Shown: positions 23,206 to 35,773, counted from the stretch's first letter. The stretch is 64,000 nt of DNA from Nymphalis io (GCF_905147045.1 NC_065901.1:5084001-5148000); one strand, 5' to 3'. Made by a program: numbers and translations. The notes: generated by a model not told the origin, from the sequence alone.

Positions 23206-23660
23206 AAGCACTTGTTATGGTGGTAGGACTTTTTGCAAGCTCGTCTGGGTAGGAACTACCCTCTCATATGTATTCTATTGTAAGGAAGTAATACTAGCCG
23301 GTTGGCGTGGTTGGTAGATACTTGCCTTTCACGTCGAAGGTTATGGGTTCGATTCCCACCCAGGACAGACATTTGTGTGCATGAACATATCTGTTTGTCT
23401 TGAGTCTGGGTGTAATTATCTATATAAGTATGTATTTACAAAAGAAAAGTAGTATATGTAGTATATCAGTTGTCTGGTTTCCATAGCACAAGCTTTGTAC
23501 ACGCTTAATTTGGGATCAGATGGCCTTGTGTGAAAAATGTCCCAGGATATTATTATTATTATTATTACTCAGTTATGTTGTGTACTGGTTCGAAGGCTGA
23601 GGTAGCCAATTTAAGCTACGGTTGGCGCATTGACGTTGGGAGGAATGGTTAATAGTTCTA
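23206..23660 (+). repeat. Metulj-like SINE m6, split by a family a SINE
   Basis: 23206-23290 is the SINE 5' part (GGTGGTAGGACTTTTTGCAA, then GCTCGTCTGGGTAGGAACTA). 23574-23660 continues with the next segment (GTTATGTTGTGTACTGGTTC, then GTTGGCGCATTGACGTTGGG). The gap is filled by the family a SINE at 23297-23573, so the Metulj-like copy is older. Confidence 0.7.
23297..23573 (+). repeat. tRNA-derived SINE, family a, copy 3
   Basis: The clearest family a copy: GCCGGTTGGCGTGGTTGGTA, B box GGTTCGATTCCC near 23345, and body to CCCAGGATATTATTATTATT with an (ATT)n tail at 23546-23568. It is inserted in m6. Confidence 0.9.
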
Positions 23661-25704
23661 GCAGTAGTCTAGTAGTGGCAGTCAGCCTACCTATTTGTAA
23701 TTTTAAAAAGTAAATCAAACCGTGAGGACTCTTAAAATATTTATTAATAAAAATGTAGCTTTCGGGTACAATTTGTGATGCAAAATAGCTTATGTTAAGT
23801 TTAAGAAAAAAAAAAAATATAAATGATCAAATAGAATAAAATTAAAAAGCATACAATTATTGAATTGAATTTTGACTGTTTGTAAACAGTAAGCCCGGTG
23901 CAATATAAATTAAGATATTCTCTTTTGAGTTTTTTAAGTAATGATCATGATATGTTGAACTTTTATTCTGTTTTCTCAATTTTATTTAATCCAGCAATAC
24001 CTTAATAAAAATTTAAATGGAAATTGCTACGTCTTTGTATTCAAAAAAATATTTCTTGGGAGGGGTTTCAGGGAAAGCTCTTTTCAGTATTAATAGATTA
24101 ATATGTTGTTTGTTTAGTTTGGGTGAAGTAAAGTTCGTGTTTTACAAATACGAATGATATTTTTTTATATTTGACTTATTGGTAGAGCATATACACAAGA
24201 AATGCAAGTTATAATTATTTCTTTCTACCCATTAATTATTCTACTACCAAACATAAATATTTCTGTTCCGATTTGGAGATTATGAAGTCAGTGTAATTAA
24301 AAGTACAGAAAATGTATCTAATTAATATTTCTAAAATTAACAATGTCTATGAGCGGTGGTTTCAACTATGGTAAGTTGAACTGATGGCCTAATGACTCGA
24401 CAGTCTTCCAATATTAATTAACATTGAATATCAATGTATTTATATCCTTCAACGACTTATATACAAAATATTTCAGCTATTTCCAAGTAAGTTCGACAAG
24501 AGAATTGAATCAGACGATCGGGTCGACATAGAGTTAATTAGATTAATTTGTCTGAGGTTAGATGTTGAGTTTCGAACAAAAGTGACACTTCTCAGACAAA
24601 TTGAATTAAATCTCTCATGCCACCTTATTTAATTTCATGGTTTCAATCTTAAAAGAATAGAAAGTTAATTACTTAAAAAGTCGTCGTTTTGTCATTAGAC
24701 TATTATCTTAATCAACAGACCAGAAGTAAGTTACGAGATAATGAAGTGTTCTATTACAAAACTTTGATATTGCACTGAAAACTCATCGTGAACTGTAATT
24801 TATATATAAAAAACGAATTCATATAATTCCACAAAACGAATTGTTAAACAAAGTACTGTGGTCAAAATATTTTGATTTTCCTAAATTTAATATGGTAAAC
24901 AGTAAATCAAAATATATATATATGTATATATATTTACATCTTTAACATAGACATTGGCATTATTTCAAGTCTAGTCGATGACAATAATAGCGACATCAAA
25001 CGCAGAACATTTTGAATAACACAAATATAAAAGACTTGAATGGCTTTTTATCGCTTGAAATGGAATTTTTAGGTCGCGAGGGCCGAAAGTTCGATTATCT
25101 CGTAAGAGCTTTCAATTCGCCTTAAATATCTTACGTCTTAAATATCTTACCGGTAGCCTAAGAGCTATCTCCCCGCAACATGCAGGCTATACAAAGGAGC
25201 TCACAGCGTATGGACAATGCTTCTCTTGTTTACATGCAGTTTAAGCTAAAACGTTGATTATTAATTTTTTTTATTAATTTTTATTTGCGCTTTTGTTTTT
25301 AATGTTGTTATTAAATTCTGTATATATATAAATACATGTATATAATACGAAGTTCATCAATTATAACGAATATAATCAACTTTGTTGCTAATATATACTA
25401 CTAAATTTTTTAAATCACATGATAAAGCGTATAGCAGAATAACAAAATAAAAAAAACCAGGAGAGTGAAAGCAAATACACTCCTATATTATATGTTCGAT
25501 ACAATAACACAGAATATTTTTTTTCTCATCAAGAAGGTATTATTTCTTTACTCAAATATCAATCTCGTCGATAAGCTTTCGTATTCGTGTAACCTTCATC
25601 TATATTGATGGTTTGATTACAAAGGCATTTCCATTATCGTAATTATAGCATGACTTACAATTGAATGGAACGTTACTTATTAATGTATTGATTGATGTTG
25701 TTTT
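23661..25704. other. Intergenic DNA, no gene seen
   Basis: AT-rich. A GC-richer patch at 25060-25230 contains a short tandem repeat (CTTAAATATCTTACG / CTTAAATATCTTACC at 25121-25151) but no coding frame. Confidence 0.5.
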
Positions 25705-25945
25705 TGACTACCTCTTTGGTTTGTTGGTAAGTTTATGAGGCTGCAGATCCCAAAGTCCTAGTTTCAAATACAGTCAAAAAAAAAAGTAATTCCCATTTGT
25801 AGCTTGCAGTTTTGAAGTTGGCGTTGCTTACACTTCCGTACCCCGGGACGCACGTAAAGTCATTTTTCCTGGGTTTGAAGTCTCGTTAGCCATGTCAGAA
25901 TGCCTTCCCATCGTGCTATAAAAATGAAGGAATAGAGAATGCAGC
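25705..25945 (+). repeat. Diverged family b SINE
   Basis: Head GACTACCTCTTTGGTTTGTT, a degraded B-box region, then ACGCACGTAAAGTC and CCTTCCCATCGTGCTAT from the family b body. Confidence 0.65.
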
Positions 25946-26044
25946 TTTGTTTATGAGCACGTTTGTACACTATGAGTATTCCGGTTGGCTAGTTAAGCGC
26001 AACTGACTCTATTAAGGATGTCCACCGTGATCGAAGTTAGATAG

Positions 26045-26205
26045 AATAAATGTTGTGCGCTGGTGAATCCTGCATGCTACGGATTTTAATATACCACATA
26101 TGTACACATCAATTAATTTTGGGACAGCGTGGTCAAATGAGCAGATCAGGAAAGGGGGCCTTTGCTCAGCAGTGCCATACTCACCCAACTTTATAAGTGT
26201 AGTTA
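26045..26205 (+). repeat. Diverged family c SINE fragment
   Basis: Matches the 3' two-thirds of family c: GTGAATCCTGCATG..., GGGACAGCGTGGTCAAATGA and GGGGGCCTTTGCTCAGCAGT. Confidence 0.5.
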
Positions 26206-26249
26206 TCACCTAACCATTTGGATAAAACTCTACTATAAATTTTACTCAG

Positions 26250-26525
26250 TTATACGGCTTCATGCAAGCTCTTCTGGGTATGTACAACTTATCATACAAT
26301 CCACCGTTTAGCCGGTGTCGCAGTGTTGTTGTTTTATGGTTTAAAGGGTTAGTGAGCCACTAGAAGTACAGGCACGAATAAAATAACATCTTAATTCCAA
26401 AGGTTTATGTCACATTGGTGATGGAAGGAATGTTTAATATATCTTACAGCGCTCATATCTATAGGCGGTGGTAACCACTTACTATTAGGTGGCCAACTTG
26501 ACTGTCTGCCAACTTTTTATAAAAA
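26250..26525 (+). repeat. Diverged Metulj-like SINE m7
   Basis: It runs from GGCTTCATGCAAGCTCTTCT to GGTAACCACTTACTATTAGG and an A run at 26520-26528. The internal ACAGGCACGAATAAAATAAC block is recognisable. Confidence 0.65.
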
Positions 26526-26599
26526 AAATCTAGTAAATAATAATTTTGGCAAAAGTTAAGTAGGTATATAATTATTTGGCTCATTCGGAATACTTAAGA

Positions 26600-26775
26600 T
26601 AATGAGGTCCTCCAGACCGATTTCGGCCAAGGCGGCCAATCTAGGTAGCCAACTGCGCAGGACATATTATAGTGCACAAGTGTGTGCGCAAACACAGCTG
26701 CTCTCACTACGACGACAATCCGACACGACCGGAAAGAGTTCAAGTGCAGGACCAATGGCTTTAGGTGCTTAAGAT
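26600..26775 (-). repeat. Family b SINE, partial
   Basis: The minus-strand 3' half of family b, from GATTTCGGCCAAGGCGGCCA to CAGGACCAATGGCTTTAGGT. The tRNA-like head is missing. Confidence 0.75.
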
Positions 26776-28319
26776 AAAGATATCTTATATCATGTATATA
26801 TTGTATTGTATGGACGTTACAATAAAGAGATTAGTTGTTATTGAATAGTTAACAACAGATTGGGTTATTATGTAATGAAATTAAATAATATGTAATCTTA
26901 TCTCAAGAGAAGACTTATACTAGATAATCTTTATGATTATAAATTAAATTGAAGATAAGCCATCTCAAATCTCTAATCAGCTACGACCTTCAAATCTAGG
27001 GCATAATCAAATATATACATAGCTATATAATAGTAACATTTGATACACATTTCTATGATATATTATTATAAAGTAATATCAGGAACATTTATATTTGACT
27101 TGGCTTGATTAAATATTTACAATAAAATGACAATCAATCAAGACGCCAACTTCCAAACTACTGGCTGATGATTTTTACAATATAACCCAATAACTTTTTA
27201 TTATCACCCGGTATTATAATTTAAAATCTCAAAATAGCAGCTTTATAAGCTAGCCAATAGACCGACAAATCGGTTACTTTTACAAGTAGTAGTGCTTAAT
27301 TAAGTCTATGTCAGACGCAATATTGTGAGATAATTATCCACGTAAAGGAAATGTCCCGTTAAGGAAGTGATATTAATTATAACATTGAATATATCTGACG
27401 CTATTAATCATCACAGAATCTAATTGCTAAATCATTGGTATGTGGTTACTTCCATATAATTACAGATTTAACAAGCACTAATAATGTCACATTATTGCGT
27501 GATTTGTTGTCGAAGTTTGCATTCAATCCTACAATAATATTTTATTTTTTTTAAATCTACTTAGTCATTTATATGAAATTTAGTTAAAAACGTCCAAATT
27601 ACAAACTTACATATTTACCATATTTATGAAATGAACGCAATTATGTTAGAAAAAATCGTCGTGCGCCTATCATGAATAGTATATGAATATAGAAAGTCGA
27701 AAATTAACACAGATTACCACTATTTATATTTCATGGAAAATGGCATCTGTATCAATTTTTTTGCTCTATAAGTAATAAGCAAAAAAATATTTATTTATCC
27801 TCTTCATGGCTCGACATAACAAATATAGCGGTTGCTTACATAAGCCTTAATTAATTACTCTTAAAAGAAAATTTAATAGCAAGTAATTAATTAATTGAAA
27901 GCGGACGATATGAAGGACATTTTAAATGTTTTTATTTTACATTATAATAAAAAAATGAGCAGCGTTCTCAATTAAGTAGCTTGAAAACGTTTGATATCGA
28001 AGAATTTACTGGAAGTGATAGAATAAAGGCGATTGGGAAGTAAATTCATAATTAAACAAGCTGTCTAAACAACCACAACGTTCGTTCAAAATTTAAAAAT
28101 AGAACAAGCTGTATTTTAAAGCAGTCTTTTTATTTTTTAAATATTTGATTTTAAATAAAAAGAAAAAAATTCAAATACCAACCTTACTGGTCAGCTCGTA
28201 TTCAACATAAGTTTTTTGTTTTTCATTTATGTACAGTTCTCTCTTCCAAATATCTCAATAAAGGTTTTATTTTGTTTGGTTGAGTTGTATCGACTATCGG
28301 TAATAATGAATATATCAGG
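26776..28319. other. Intergenic DNA, no gene seen
   Basis: AT-rich and featureless by eye. Confidence 0.5.
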
Positions 28320-28585
28320 GATTTTGACTGCCTCGTTGGTCTAGAGGCTAAATGTAAGGACGCAGACCCGGAAGTCCTTGGTTCAATTCCCAGGTCGGGT
28401 CAAAAAAAAAGTTATTGGGTTTTTCTGTTAGAAATTTTCAGCGGCAGCCCGGAGTCTGGAAGTTGGAAGTGTGCACAATGCCGTGCCTCGGAAAGCACGT
28501 AAAGAGAGAGTGCACGTGTTTGCGCACACACGTGTGCACTATAATATCTCCTGCGCATTTGGCCAATCTTGGGCAAAGGACTTTG
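28320..28585 (+). repeat. tRNA-derived SINE, family b, with internal deletion
   Basis: Complete head GACTGCCTCGTTGGTCTAGA and B box GGTTCAATTCCC, then the body to CGGAAAGCACGTAAAG. It jumps directly to AGAGAGTGCACGTGTTTGCG, missing about 80 bases that other copies have, and ends near GCCAATCTTGG. Confidence 0.8.
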
Positions 28586-28657
28586 ATCAGTAAATGTATA
28601 TTAATATAATGTCTCCCTTGTAGCTTCGATTATTTTGTTTAATAATAATTATGTAAT

Positions 28658-28745
28658 GACGTCTTCCTTAACAATTTCGGCTTCGGCGGTCATTCTCAAG
28701 GGCGACTAACCATAATTATGTACAGGACATGAAATTGTATTTACC
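28658..28745 (-). repeat. Family b SINE 3' fragment
   Basis: It resembles the 3' end of family b in minus orientation (ATTTCGGCTTCGGCGGTCAT, then GACTAACC and ACAGGACAT). Short and diverged. Confidence 0.4.
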
Positions 28746-31019
28746 ACTTCAGCAAATCTGATATGATTTGTTAAGATTTACGGCCTCAATAGTTACCCCA
28801 TTACCAGTAGCTAGACTGTAACAGTTACTTAGGCTTTCTCTACAATGACACTTTCCAGACACCATAGAGGAACCTAAACTATGAGCATCCAGACTCATAG
28901 AAAAATACGCATATAATTAAATTATTTATGTATATATCGATTTATTTTTTGCTGTTTTGCTATAAAATGTACCGTACCTTGGAAATAAATTCAGGTTAGC
29001 TACAACATGCTATAAAATGTAAATTATATGAAAATTTTACTACGATGACGACGACTTACACCGCTGAATAGTTTTTACGTGTTGGTGGTACATCACAAGA
29101 TTATAAACAGCTTTCAAAGCACATTTGAAGCGACTACAGGGGAGGATCTAAGTACAAAACTTTTAAACTCTTTACTCTACAAAAATCTTACTAAGCAAAT
29201 GCGTTCTTTTTCAAGCAGTGCCGCGATAGGTGGTAATATTACACACAAAAAAGTCCTAATAAAACTTTATTTATGTCTTAAACTAGCCTTTATCTAACGT
29301 TTTTCTTCGTATTAATAAATCATTAATAATTATTAAATATATTAGCTATAAAAATATAACAAAATTTTTATAAATCTGCCAATAATGCAATAAATTTGCC
29401 AAACTTAAGGATTATATTTGAAGTAAACTTTCTCTTAAAATTGGAACACAAATTTATAATCTGAACACGCGTTTGACTTCTGAGCTTTTAAATTTATGAA
29501 CGATGTCAGCAACTCAGAGCCAGCAGAGTTATGCTCATGTAAACACCTTTGATGAAGTCTCGCTGGAATGAAAATATTAATTAATTTTCGAGTTAAAAGA
29601 ATTTCTCGCGTACGTAAATATTCAGACCGAATCAAAGACGGGAGACCATTTTAATTGCGATAAAATAGTATAATAAAATATATATTACTCTCTTAATATT
29701 TTAGACAACCTTAATCGAATGGAAACATTTTAAATAATAAGTTATTGTTGCCAATGAACTTCAGAATGTACTTAAAATACCGCGGGCTTGAAACCATTGA
29801 ACTATCGTTGTCCCTATTCTCAACATAAGCCGTTCGTTAATTGGAGGGGTAAATAGTAATTCCTTAAAAACGTGCATTACAATAACAAACAACATAATAA
29901 TAATAATACATATTTATTCATAATAGAGATTGAATATAGTAGTTGAATATTATAATTTTGTTTGTACAAATTAATTTGATTCCAATCAGGGTAGTACTGT
30001 ACTAGTCCGTAGTAGCCCGTTAGTTTATAAAATAATCTGTATTAAAGAGTAACAGTCCCGTTACCTCTTTGTAAGTTACAAAATTACGATGTTCAACATA
30101 TTTTCTCTTAAGGACTTTCTATAACAATATTAGTTTCCATAGTTAAATTAGTTATTATTATTTTATATTAGTTTTGCATTGCTAGTATTCTCTTTAAAAT
30201 AAAAAAAGCTTCTAATGAACCCTCAACTTCATTCATCACGTTGTTACAGATATTTTTGAAATTTCATACATATGTATACATATATATACATTGTCTTGTT
30301 CTCATTTACTTCAAAAATAAATTACGATTTTTCAATTGATCGATATTATACGTTTAATTATCTAGTTTATAATTTTAATTTAACTTTCAATCTTTGTACT
30401 TTTAATCATATTCTAAATTTGAAATGTTTTTGTTTTTTTACCTTTATAGAGAGTATAAAATGATTGCTGCGAATTTTGTAATTAACGAATTAGAGATATA
30501 TGAGACTATCCACTATCCAGGCAAAGTAATATCTAACGCCCCATATTATTATTATTAAGACATACTTTTAAGTTTCGATTTATACCTGAAAAATAAATGT
30601 TAATTTTCCGACATACATCATTTTTATTATTTATGGTACTCGCGACGATTATAAACATTTTATATTATTTTATTTCATATTATTTTTACAATCATAAACG
30701 CAAAAATGTATCACAAAACAATACTCTGAACTTGTACCTCAAGAGTGATATTCATTTGTAACCTTATCACTAACTTTATATAAAATTATCATTTTATTAT
30801 ATGTGAACAATAATGAAAAGGAATATCGATTTTGAAATCGTCTATTTGTTCAAATTATCATTGCAAAAATGTACTTTATATAATTTGAGGTAAATTGATT
30901 CATCTATAATTAATTCATAAACTAAAATCTTTGTAACATATATTATATATACATTCTTGCTGTATGCTTATATCTAAACAAGACAAAAGAATATGAGCAT
31001 AAAAAACAATATTTTTAAG
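28746..31019. other. Intergenic DNA, no gene seen
   Basis: AT-rich. Open frames of 60-72 codons here show no domain, splice or codon-usage support. Confidence 0.5.
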
Positions 31020-31610
31020 AATCCAAGTCACTTGGCATCTTCAATAAGGTCAAACAGTACTTCAAACCGGAACAGCTTCTGACCTTATATCAAGCCCAAG
31101 TCAGATTATGCATGGAGTACTGTACCCATTTATAGGGCGGCTCTGCTAGGTACCAGCTTGATGCTTTGGATTCAGTGGATCATCGTGTTAAAAGGCTCAT
31201 TGGTGACCAGACACTGGTCACAAAACTCCAAAACTTAGAACACCGTCGTAAGGTTGCCTATCGGTATTCTACAGGATATATTTCGGAGAGTGTGCTTAGG
31301 AACTATTTAATTTGGTTCCCCCGTCGCCTTCTTACCACAGAACTGCGAGGCATCGAAAAGATCTGCACCCGTACGTAGTTGACGTATTTAAGACACGTAC
31401 GAAACGATTTGCTTCCTCGTTTCTGATACGCACCGCTAAGATCTGGAAACCCTTCCGACTTCCGTTTTCCCCACCACCTACAATATTGGTACCCTCAAGT
31501 CAAGAGTGAATAGGCATCTTCAAGGCAAGCGCGCTCCAACTTAGATTGTATCATCACTTTCCATCAGGTGTGATAACAGTTAAGCGCTAGCCTAAATATA
31601 AAAAAAAATT
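31020..31610 (+). mobile_element. Decayed 3' end of a jockey/CR1-group LINE
   Basis: The translation resembles the last quarter of the LINE protein at 470-2763: FNKVKQYFKPEQLLTLYQAQ against LNKVRRFFTPQQLCLLYKTQ, then MEYCTHL, ALDSVDHRVKRLIGD and a KRFASSFLIRTAKIWK block. It has in-frame stops (for example after CTHL, near 31134) and frameshifts. The 3' UTR includes ACTTTCCATCAGGTG near 31556 and an A run ends it at 31601-31609. It is a related but distinct family. Confidence 0.75.
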
Positions 31611-31624
31611 GCAGGATAAAATAA

Positions 31625-31874
31625 TATATTTTTTTTATCCTGGGACATTATTCACACACGGCCATCTGATCCCAAATTAAGCAGAGCTTGTGCTATGGAA
31701 ACCAGACAACTGATACATACATATAATACTTTTCTTTTGTAAATACATACTTATATAGATAATTACACCCAGACTCAGGACAAACACACATGTTCATGCA
31801 CACAATGTGGGAATCGAACCCACAACCTTCGGTGTGAAAGGCAGGTATCTACCAACCACGCCAACCGGCACGTC
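31625..31874 (-). repeat. tRNA-derived SINE, family a, copy 4
   Basis: Minus-strand family a: 3' end CCTGGGACATTATTCACACA at the left, head CCAACCACGCCAACCGGC at the right. It sits directly after the LINE tail ending at 31610. Confidence 0.85.
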
Positions 31875-31880
31875 AATATA

Positions 31881-33011
31881 ATATACATAGACTGATTTTA
31901 ACATAAGGATAATTGCCATAATTTTCTTTTTTTTAATATGTTTACATTCAGAACTGGTATAATTACGACCCTAATAAATGCCTAATTGCTAACAATGTGT
32001 AGTGGAATATAAGATATTTTGATTTGAGTCTATATAATTACTAACTTTCTATATAATTATACCAATTATAATTAAAAATATTAATTAATTTCTCATTTCA
32101 ATTGCTATTTTACTTATATATAAATATTCTTTCGTTTACTTTTATCACTTTTATTCTGTCTAACAGAGAGGGCGTTAACCTTCTTCAACATTTACGTAGT
32201 TAAGGCTCCCGAGAAAGTGAGTGATTATCTTGTTTAGTGGCGCCTTTATTTGTCATTTTCATATTTTTTTTAATTTAATTAAAGTTGCTAATTCTTTCGT
32301 GGAATTTACAGTAAGTATTTATCCCGCAGTTCGCTATGCTGTGGTTCGAAGGCTGATTGAGATTGAGTATTTTTTATTACAGGCACAAATAGCATTGCGG
32401 CACATTAATATTGTAAAAAATTGTTTTGAATTCAAACACTATCAACTTTCCATTTACCTTCCATCTTTTTGTTACAAATAATACAGACGTATTGTGGTTA
32501 TGAAGAACTCAACAAAAAATATTTTATTAATAATTAATTACTATTGTATGCCATTTAACAAATAAATTAATTAAACTTTGCTTACTACTATGAAAGGCCT
32601 AATAATAAACGTTTAGTATAACTTTCTCAGTAAACATAAACAAAGCCAAATGTCTAAGGATATAAAAGATTTCTAGCTAAATCACAGGTAAGTTACGTAT
32701 AAAGTAATTTCGTTATACTTTCAAGTTTCACAAAAGATTTATTTCTTGTCTGAAGTTGTATGTTTTGTTACTTCTTAATGTATAATAATAGGTGTTACTC
32801 TGTTGTGTATTTTACGAGCCTCTATTTAATTATCAAAAGAATAAAGCGAAAAATACCAGATTATAAAAATATAGTACAAAAATACAATTACATTAAAAAG
32901 TGCTATCAATGAAATGACAAAATCCAATGTGATATTTTCATTTAGTGTAACGCTTCGTCCATATTGTAATTTTTAATAGAATTAAATATTAAAAACTGGA
33001 ACTGAATTATT
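31881..33011. other. Intergenic DNA, no gene seen
   Basis: AT-rich. A faint resemblance to a Metulj-like SINE near 32310-32400 is too weak to call. Confidence 0.45.
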
Positions 33012-33528
33012 TGTTTATAATGGCATGGGTTACTACTACTCGGTAGCGATAGATGGCGGTAATACAATAAGTCAGTTTCTGAATCGCGCTGTTTAGATTC
33101 GCTACTTAATATTTATAAAATGTTTTTTTTTATAGAATAGGAAGGCGGATGAGTATATCGGCCACCTGATGGTAAGTGGCCACCAACGCCCATAGACATT
33201 GGCATTGTAAGAAATGTTAACCATCGCTTACATCACCAATGCGCCACCAACCTTGGGAACTAAGATGTTATGTCCCTTGTGCCTATAATTAAACTGGCTC
33301 ACTCAACCTAAAACCGGAACACAACAATACCAAGTACTTCTGTTTTGCGGTAGAATATCTGATGAGTGGGTACCTACCCAGACGAGCTTGCACAAAGCCC
33401 TACCACCAGTAACGTTAAGGTGATTTTGTTAAAATGATCAGATAAAATAAATTATAGTGTGAACAGTGGAAAGCTCTTCTTTAGTTTCATTTACTGTTTG
33501 ATCCCCCGACATAAGTTCGGCGTAAATA
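33012..33528 (+). repeat. Left LTR of BEL/Pao relic, interrupted by SINE m8
   Basis: 33012-33121 and about 33412-33528 together match the right LTR. Removing the SINE leaves about 225 bases, equal to the right LTR. The ends are TG at 33012 and about GGCGTAAATA at 33528. The two LTRs are visibly diverged, so the insertion is old. Confidence 0.75.
33122..33413 (-). repeat. Metulj-like SINE m8, inserted in the LTR
   Basis: Near-complete minus-strand copy: T run and ATAGAATAGGAAGGCGGATG at the left, ACCCAGACGAGCTTGCACAA then CCCTACCACCAGTAA at the right. It is absent from the right LTR, so it inserted after the retroelement. Confidence 0.9.
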
Positions 33529-33559
33529 TTGGTTCTTCAATTCGGGATTGCTAGTGAAG

Positions 33560-34660
33560 AAGAAGATACTAGCAGATAGCACAATTTACTTCAACACATA
33601 CTGATATTATAAAAGATTATGATGACATAGATGTAGATTCAACTTTGTGTGTAAAAAATAAAATTTATGATAATGTTGAAAATTTATATATAGATATGAA
33701 ATGTCAATTAAAATTTGATTTGTTAAAGTATGAAGCTGAAAGGTTTAATACGTCACATACTTTTAATAATGTAAAGTTACCTAGAATAACGATACCAACG
33801 TTTTCAGGGATATATATAGAGTAGCCGACTTTTCGAGATTTATTTTTGTATTTAGTAGATAAAAACGATTCTTTAGATAAAGTTCAGAAATTACACTACC
33901 ACAAAAGCTGTCTCACTGGCGAGGCTGAGCAATTACTTAGACACGTTTTGATATCTGAGATTAATTACGATAGATGTTGATCACAGCTTGAGTCGCGATA
34001 CAATAATAAGACATATTTATCAAATTGTATCCTTAGTAAATTATTACATCAAAAGAAAATACAAGCGGAATCAGCTAGCGCATTAAGGGAATTGCTAGAC
34101 ACTTCTACAGATTGCTTAACTGCTTTGACTAACTTAGGTATACATATTAGTTCGTGGGATGTTATAATTATTCATATTCTATCTTTGAAATTGGATATTG
34201 AGAGTAGAAAAGCGTGGGAAATGAATGTAGCTGGTAGTGTTGACATGGAAGAATTACCGTCATTTGAACAGTTTTAACAATTCTTGACGAGTCGTTTTAG
34301 AGCATTTGAATTTTTAGAACTTAAGTTATGTAAACGAAAAATCTATTATTGAGCTTAAAGTAATGCACATTACTACTATTTCATGTCTGTATTGTAATGA
34401 ATATTATAAACTGGGAAAATGTAAGCAGTTTTCAAAACAAATTGAAGATACATGTCGTAAATTCCTTGAAAGTAATAAATTATGTTTTAATTGTTTAGCT
34501 CAAAATCACATTGCCAAATATTGTCGTAATTCAGGGAGGTGTAGAATTTGTAAATGTAGACATCATAGTTTGTTACATATAAAAATTAGGTGTGGAGAAG
34601 CTGATACAAATGTCAAAAGCCATATAAGTAATGAAAATAATATAGTTGTAAAATAGTAGA
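33560..34660 (+). pseudogene. BEL/Pao gag pseudogene
   Basis: Gag would form the capsid of the retroelement particle. Across several frames the region shows a conserved BEL/Pao gag core (RITIPTFSG, QKLHYHKSCLTGEAEQLL, QAESASALRELLDT, SWDVIIIHILSLKL). A C-terminal zinc-knuckle part follows at 34363-34656, with C-X2-C-X4-H-X4-C (CFNCLAQNHIAKYC) and CRICKCRHHSLLH. In-frame stops lie at about 33822 and 33977, and others separate the core from the zinc part. It is not functional. Confidence 0.8.
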
Positions 34661-34814
34661 AGTATGTAACTAAGTGTAACAAATAAATATAAAATAAGAT
34701 TAGACTATAAGGCCATTATTATACTTGTCATATTTTGTTTCGCTTAGCTCAAACGTATCATGGTGAGTGGTTTGTAAAGGACATTATTTGAAATAATATC
34801 CTTGGTGGGCGGTA

Positions 34815-35042
34815 TGTATAATGGCATGTGTTCCTACACGGTAGCGATAGATGGCGGTAATAAAATCTGTCAGTTTCCTGAATCGAGCTATCTAGATTCG
34901 CTACTGAATATGTATAATGTAAAGGTGATTTTGTTAAAATGATCAGACAAAATAAATTATAGTGTGAACAGTGGAAAGCTATTCCTAAGTTTCATTTACC
35001 GCTTGATCCCCCGATTATATATATATTAGTTTGGCGTAAACA
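34815..35042 (+). repeat. Right LTR of BEL/Pao relic
   Basis: Begins TGTATAATGGCATG just after the purine-rich GGTGGGCGGTA and ends GGCGTAAACA. It matches the left LTR without the SINE. A small (AT)n expansion at 35015-35028 is unique to this copy. Confidence 0.8.
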
Positions 35043-35067
35043 ATTTGTAGTAAATATGGCAGTATTT

Positions 35068-35215
35068 CCTCTGCTAGTTTCCTCACGACGTTTCCTTAAG
35101 CATTGAGCACAAGATGAATTATAATAAAATGGCCTGGATTTGAACCCTCTATATTTCTATTAAGATTATAGACCTTGGAAACTATTATGTCCTATGACAA
35201 TGACACTGCACATTC
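35068..35215 (-). repeat. Family c SINE fragment
   Basis: Minus-strand match to the first half of family c: TTTCCTCACGACGTTTCCTT, GCACAAGATGAATTATAATA and GGATTTGAACCC. Confidence 0.55.
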
Positions 35216-35477
35216 TATTTTTTTAATCCAACGGTTCTTTTATTTACCCAAAGTAAGTTTTTAATGGTGATATAAATTATTGTGACAAAACAAATATCTC
35301 TAACCTATTCCTAAAAGGATTATTAGGAATAGCTAAACTGACTATATTCCATAACGAAGTTCTTCTATCTACTCACATGGAAACTAAAAAAAACAGTGCA
35401 AAAGTATTCAATCATAATATTAAAGATAAATAAAAAAATATAAAGTAAATAAATTATACAAAACCCAAGTGTAAAGG

Positions 35478-35572
35478 TGAATGAGATATTTTAAGGTGGC
35501 CTCGTTTGCTTAACGTGGCGCAAGCTTGGCATCGCTTTGAGAAATAATCAACGAACAACAAAGAAGCCAAAA
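35478..35572 (+). repeat. Old dispersed repeat, copy 1
   Basis: It shares GAGAT-TTT-GGCCTCGTT-GGCGC-TTTGA-AATAATCAAC in order with 39725-39815, in the same orientation. The family is unknown. Confidence 0.4.
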
Positions 35573-35681
35573 TTGAACCGTTTAATGATACAGTCATTAA
35601 AGGCGTTTAATACAAACAGGCTAATGTATAGAGTTTTACGGATTCAAAGAAATCTCTTAGAAAAATTATCGCTAAAAATTT

Positions 35682-35773
35682 GAAGGTGAAGGAAAACATC
35701 GCCAGAAAACCTGCATGTGTATTATACACTGAAATTCTGCCACATTTGTATTGCACCAACCCACACTAAAGCA
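35682..35773 (+). repeat. Family c SINE c4, left part (split by RTE)
   Basis: GAAGGTGAAGGAAAACATCG through CTGAAATTCTGCCACATTTG to ACACTAAAGCA, at which point the RTE begins. The SINE resumes at 38942. The tRNA-like head is absent. Confidence 0.85.
35763..35773. repeat. Target-site duplication of RTE, left copy
   Basis: ACACTAAAGCA here and at 38942-38952, exactly flanking the RTE. The uninterrupted SINE has this sequence once (variant GCATTGGAGCA at about 9942). Confidence 0.9.

Larger units (their letters stand above)
33012..35042 (+). mobile_element. Internally deleted BEL/Pao LTR retrotransposon
   Basis: Two direct repeats of about 226 bases (33012-33528 including a SINE insertion, and 34815-35042) flank a broken gag and nothing else. 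The LTRs start TG and share GGTAGCGATAGATGGCGGTA and AAAATGATCAGA...TGATCCCCCGA. A likely primer-binding region (TTGGTTCTTCAATTCGGGAT) follows the left LTR at 33529. A purine-rich tract (GGTGGGCGG) precedes the right LTR. The gag motifs are of the BEL/Pao type. Protease, RT, RNase H and integrase are absent. A short ATT(TG) match at both outer edges may be the target duplication. Confidence 0.8.
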
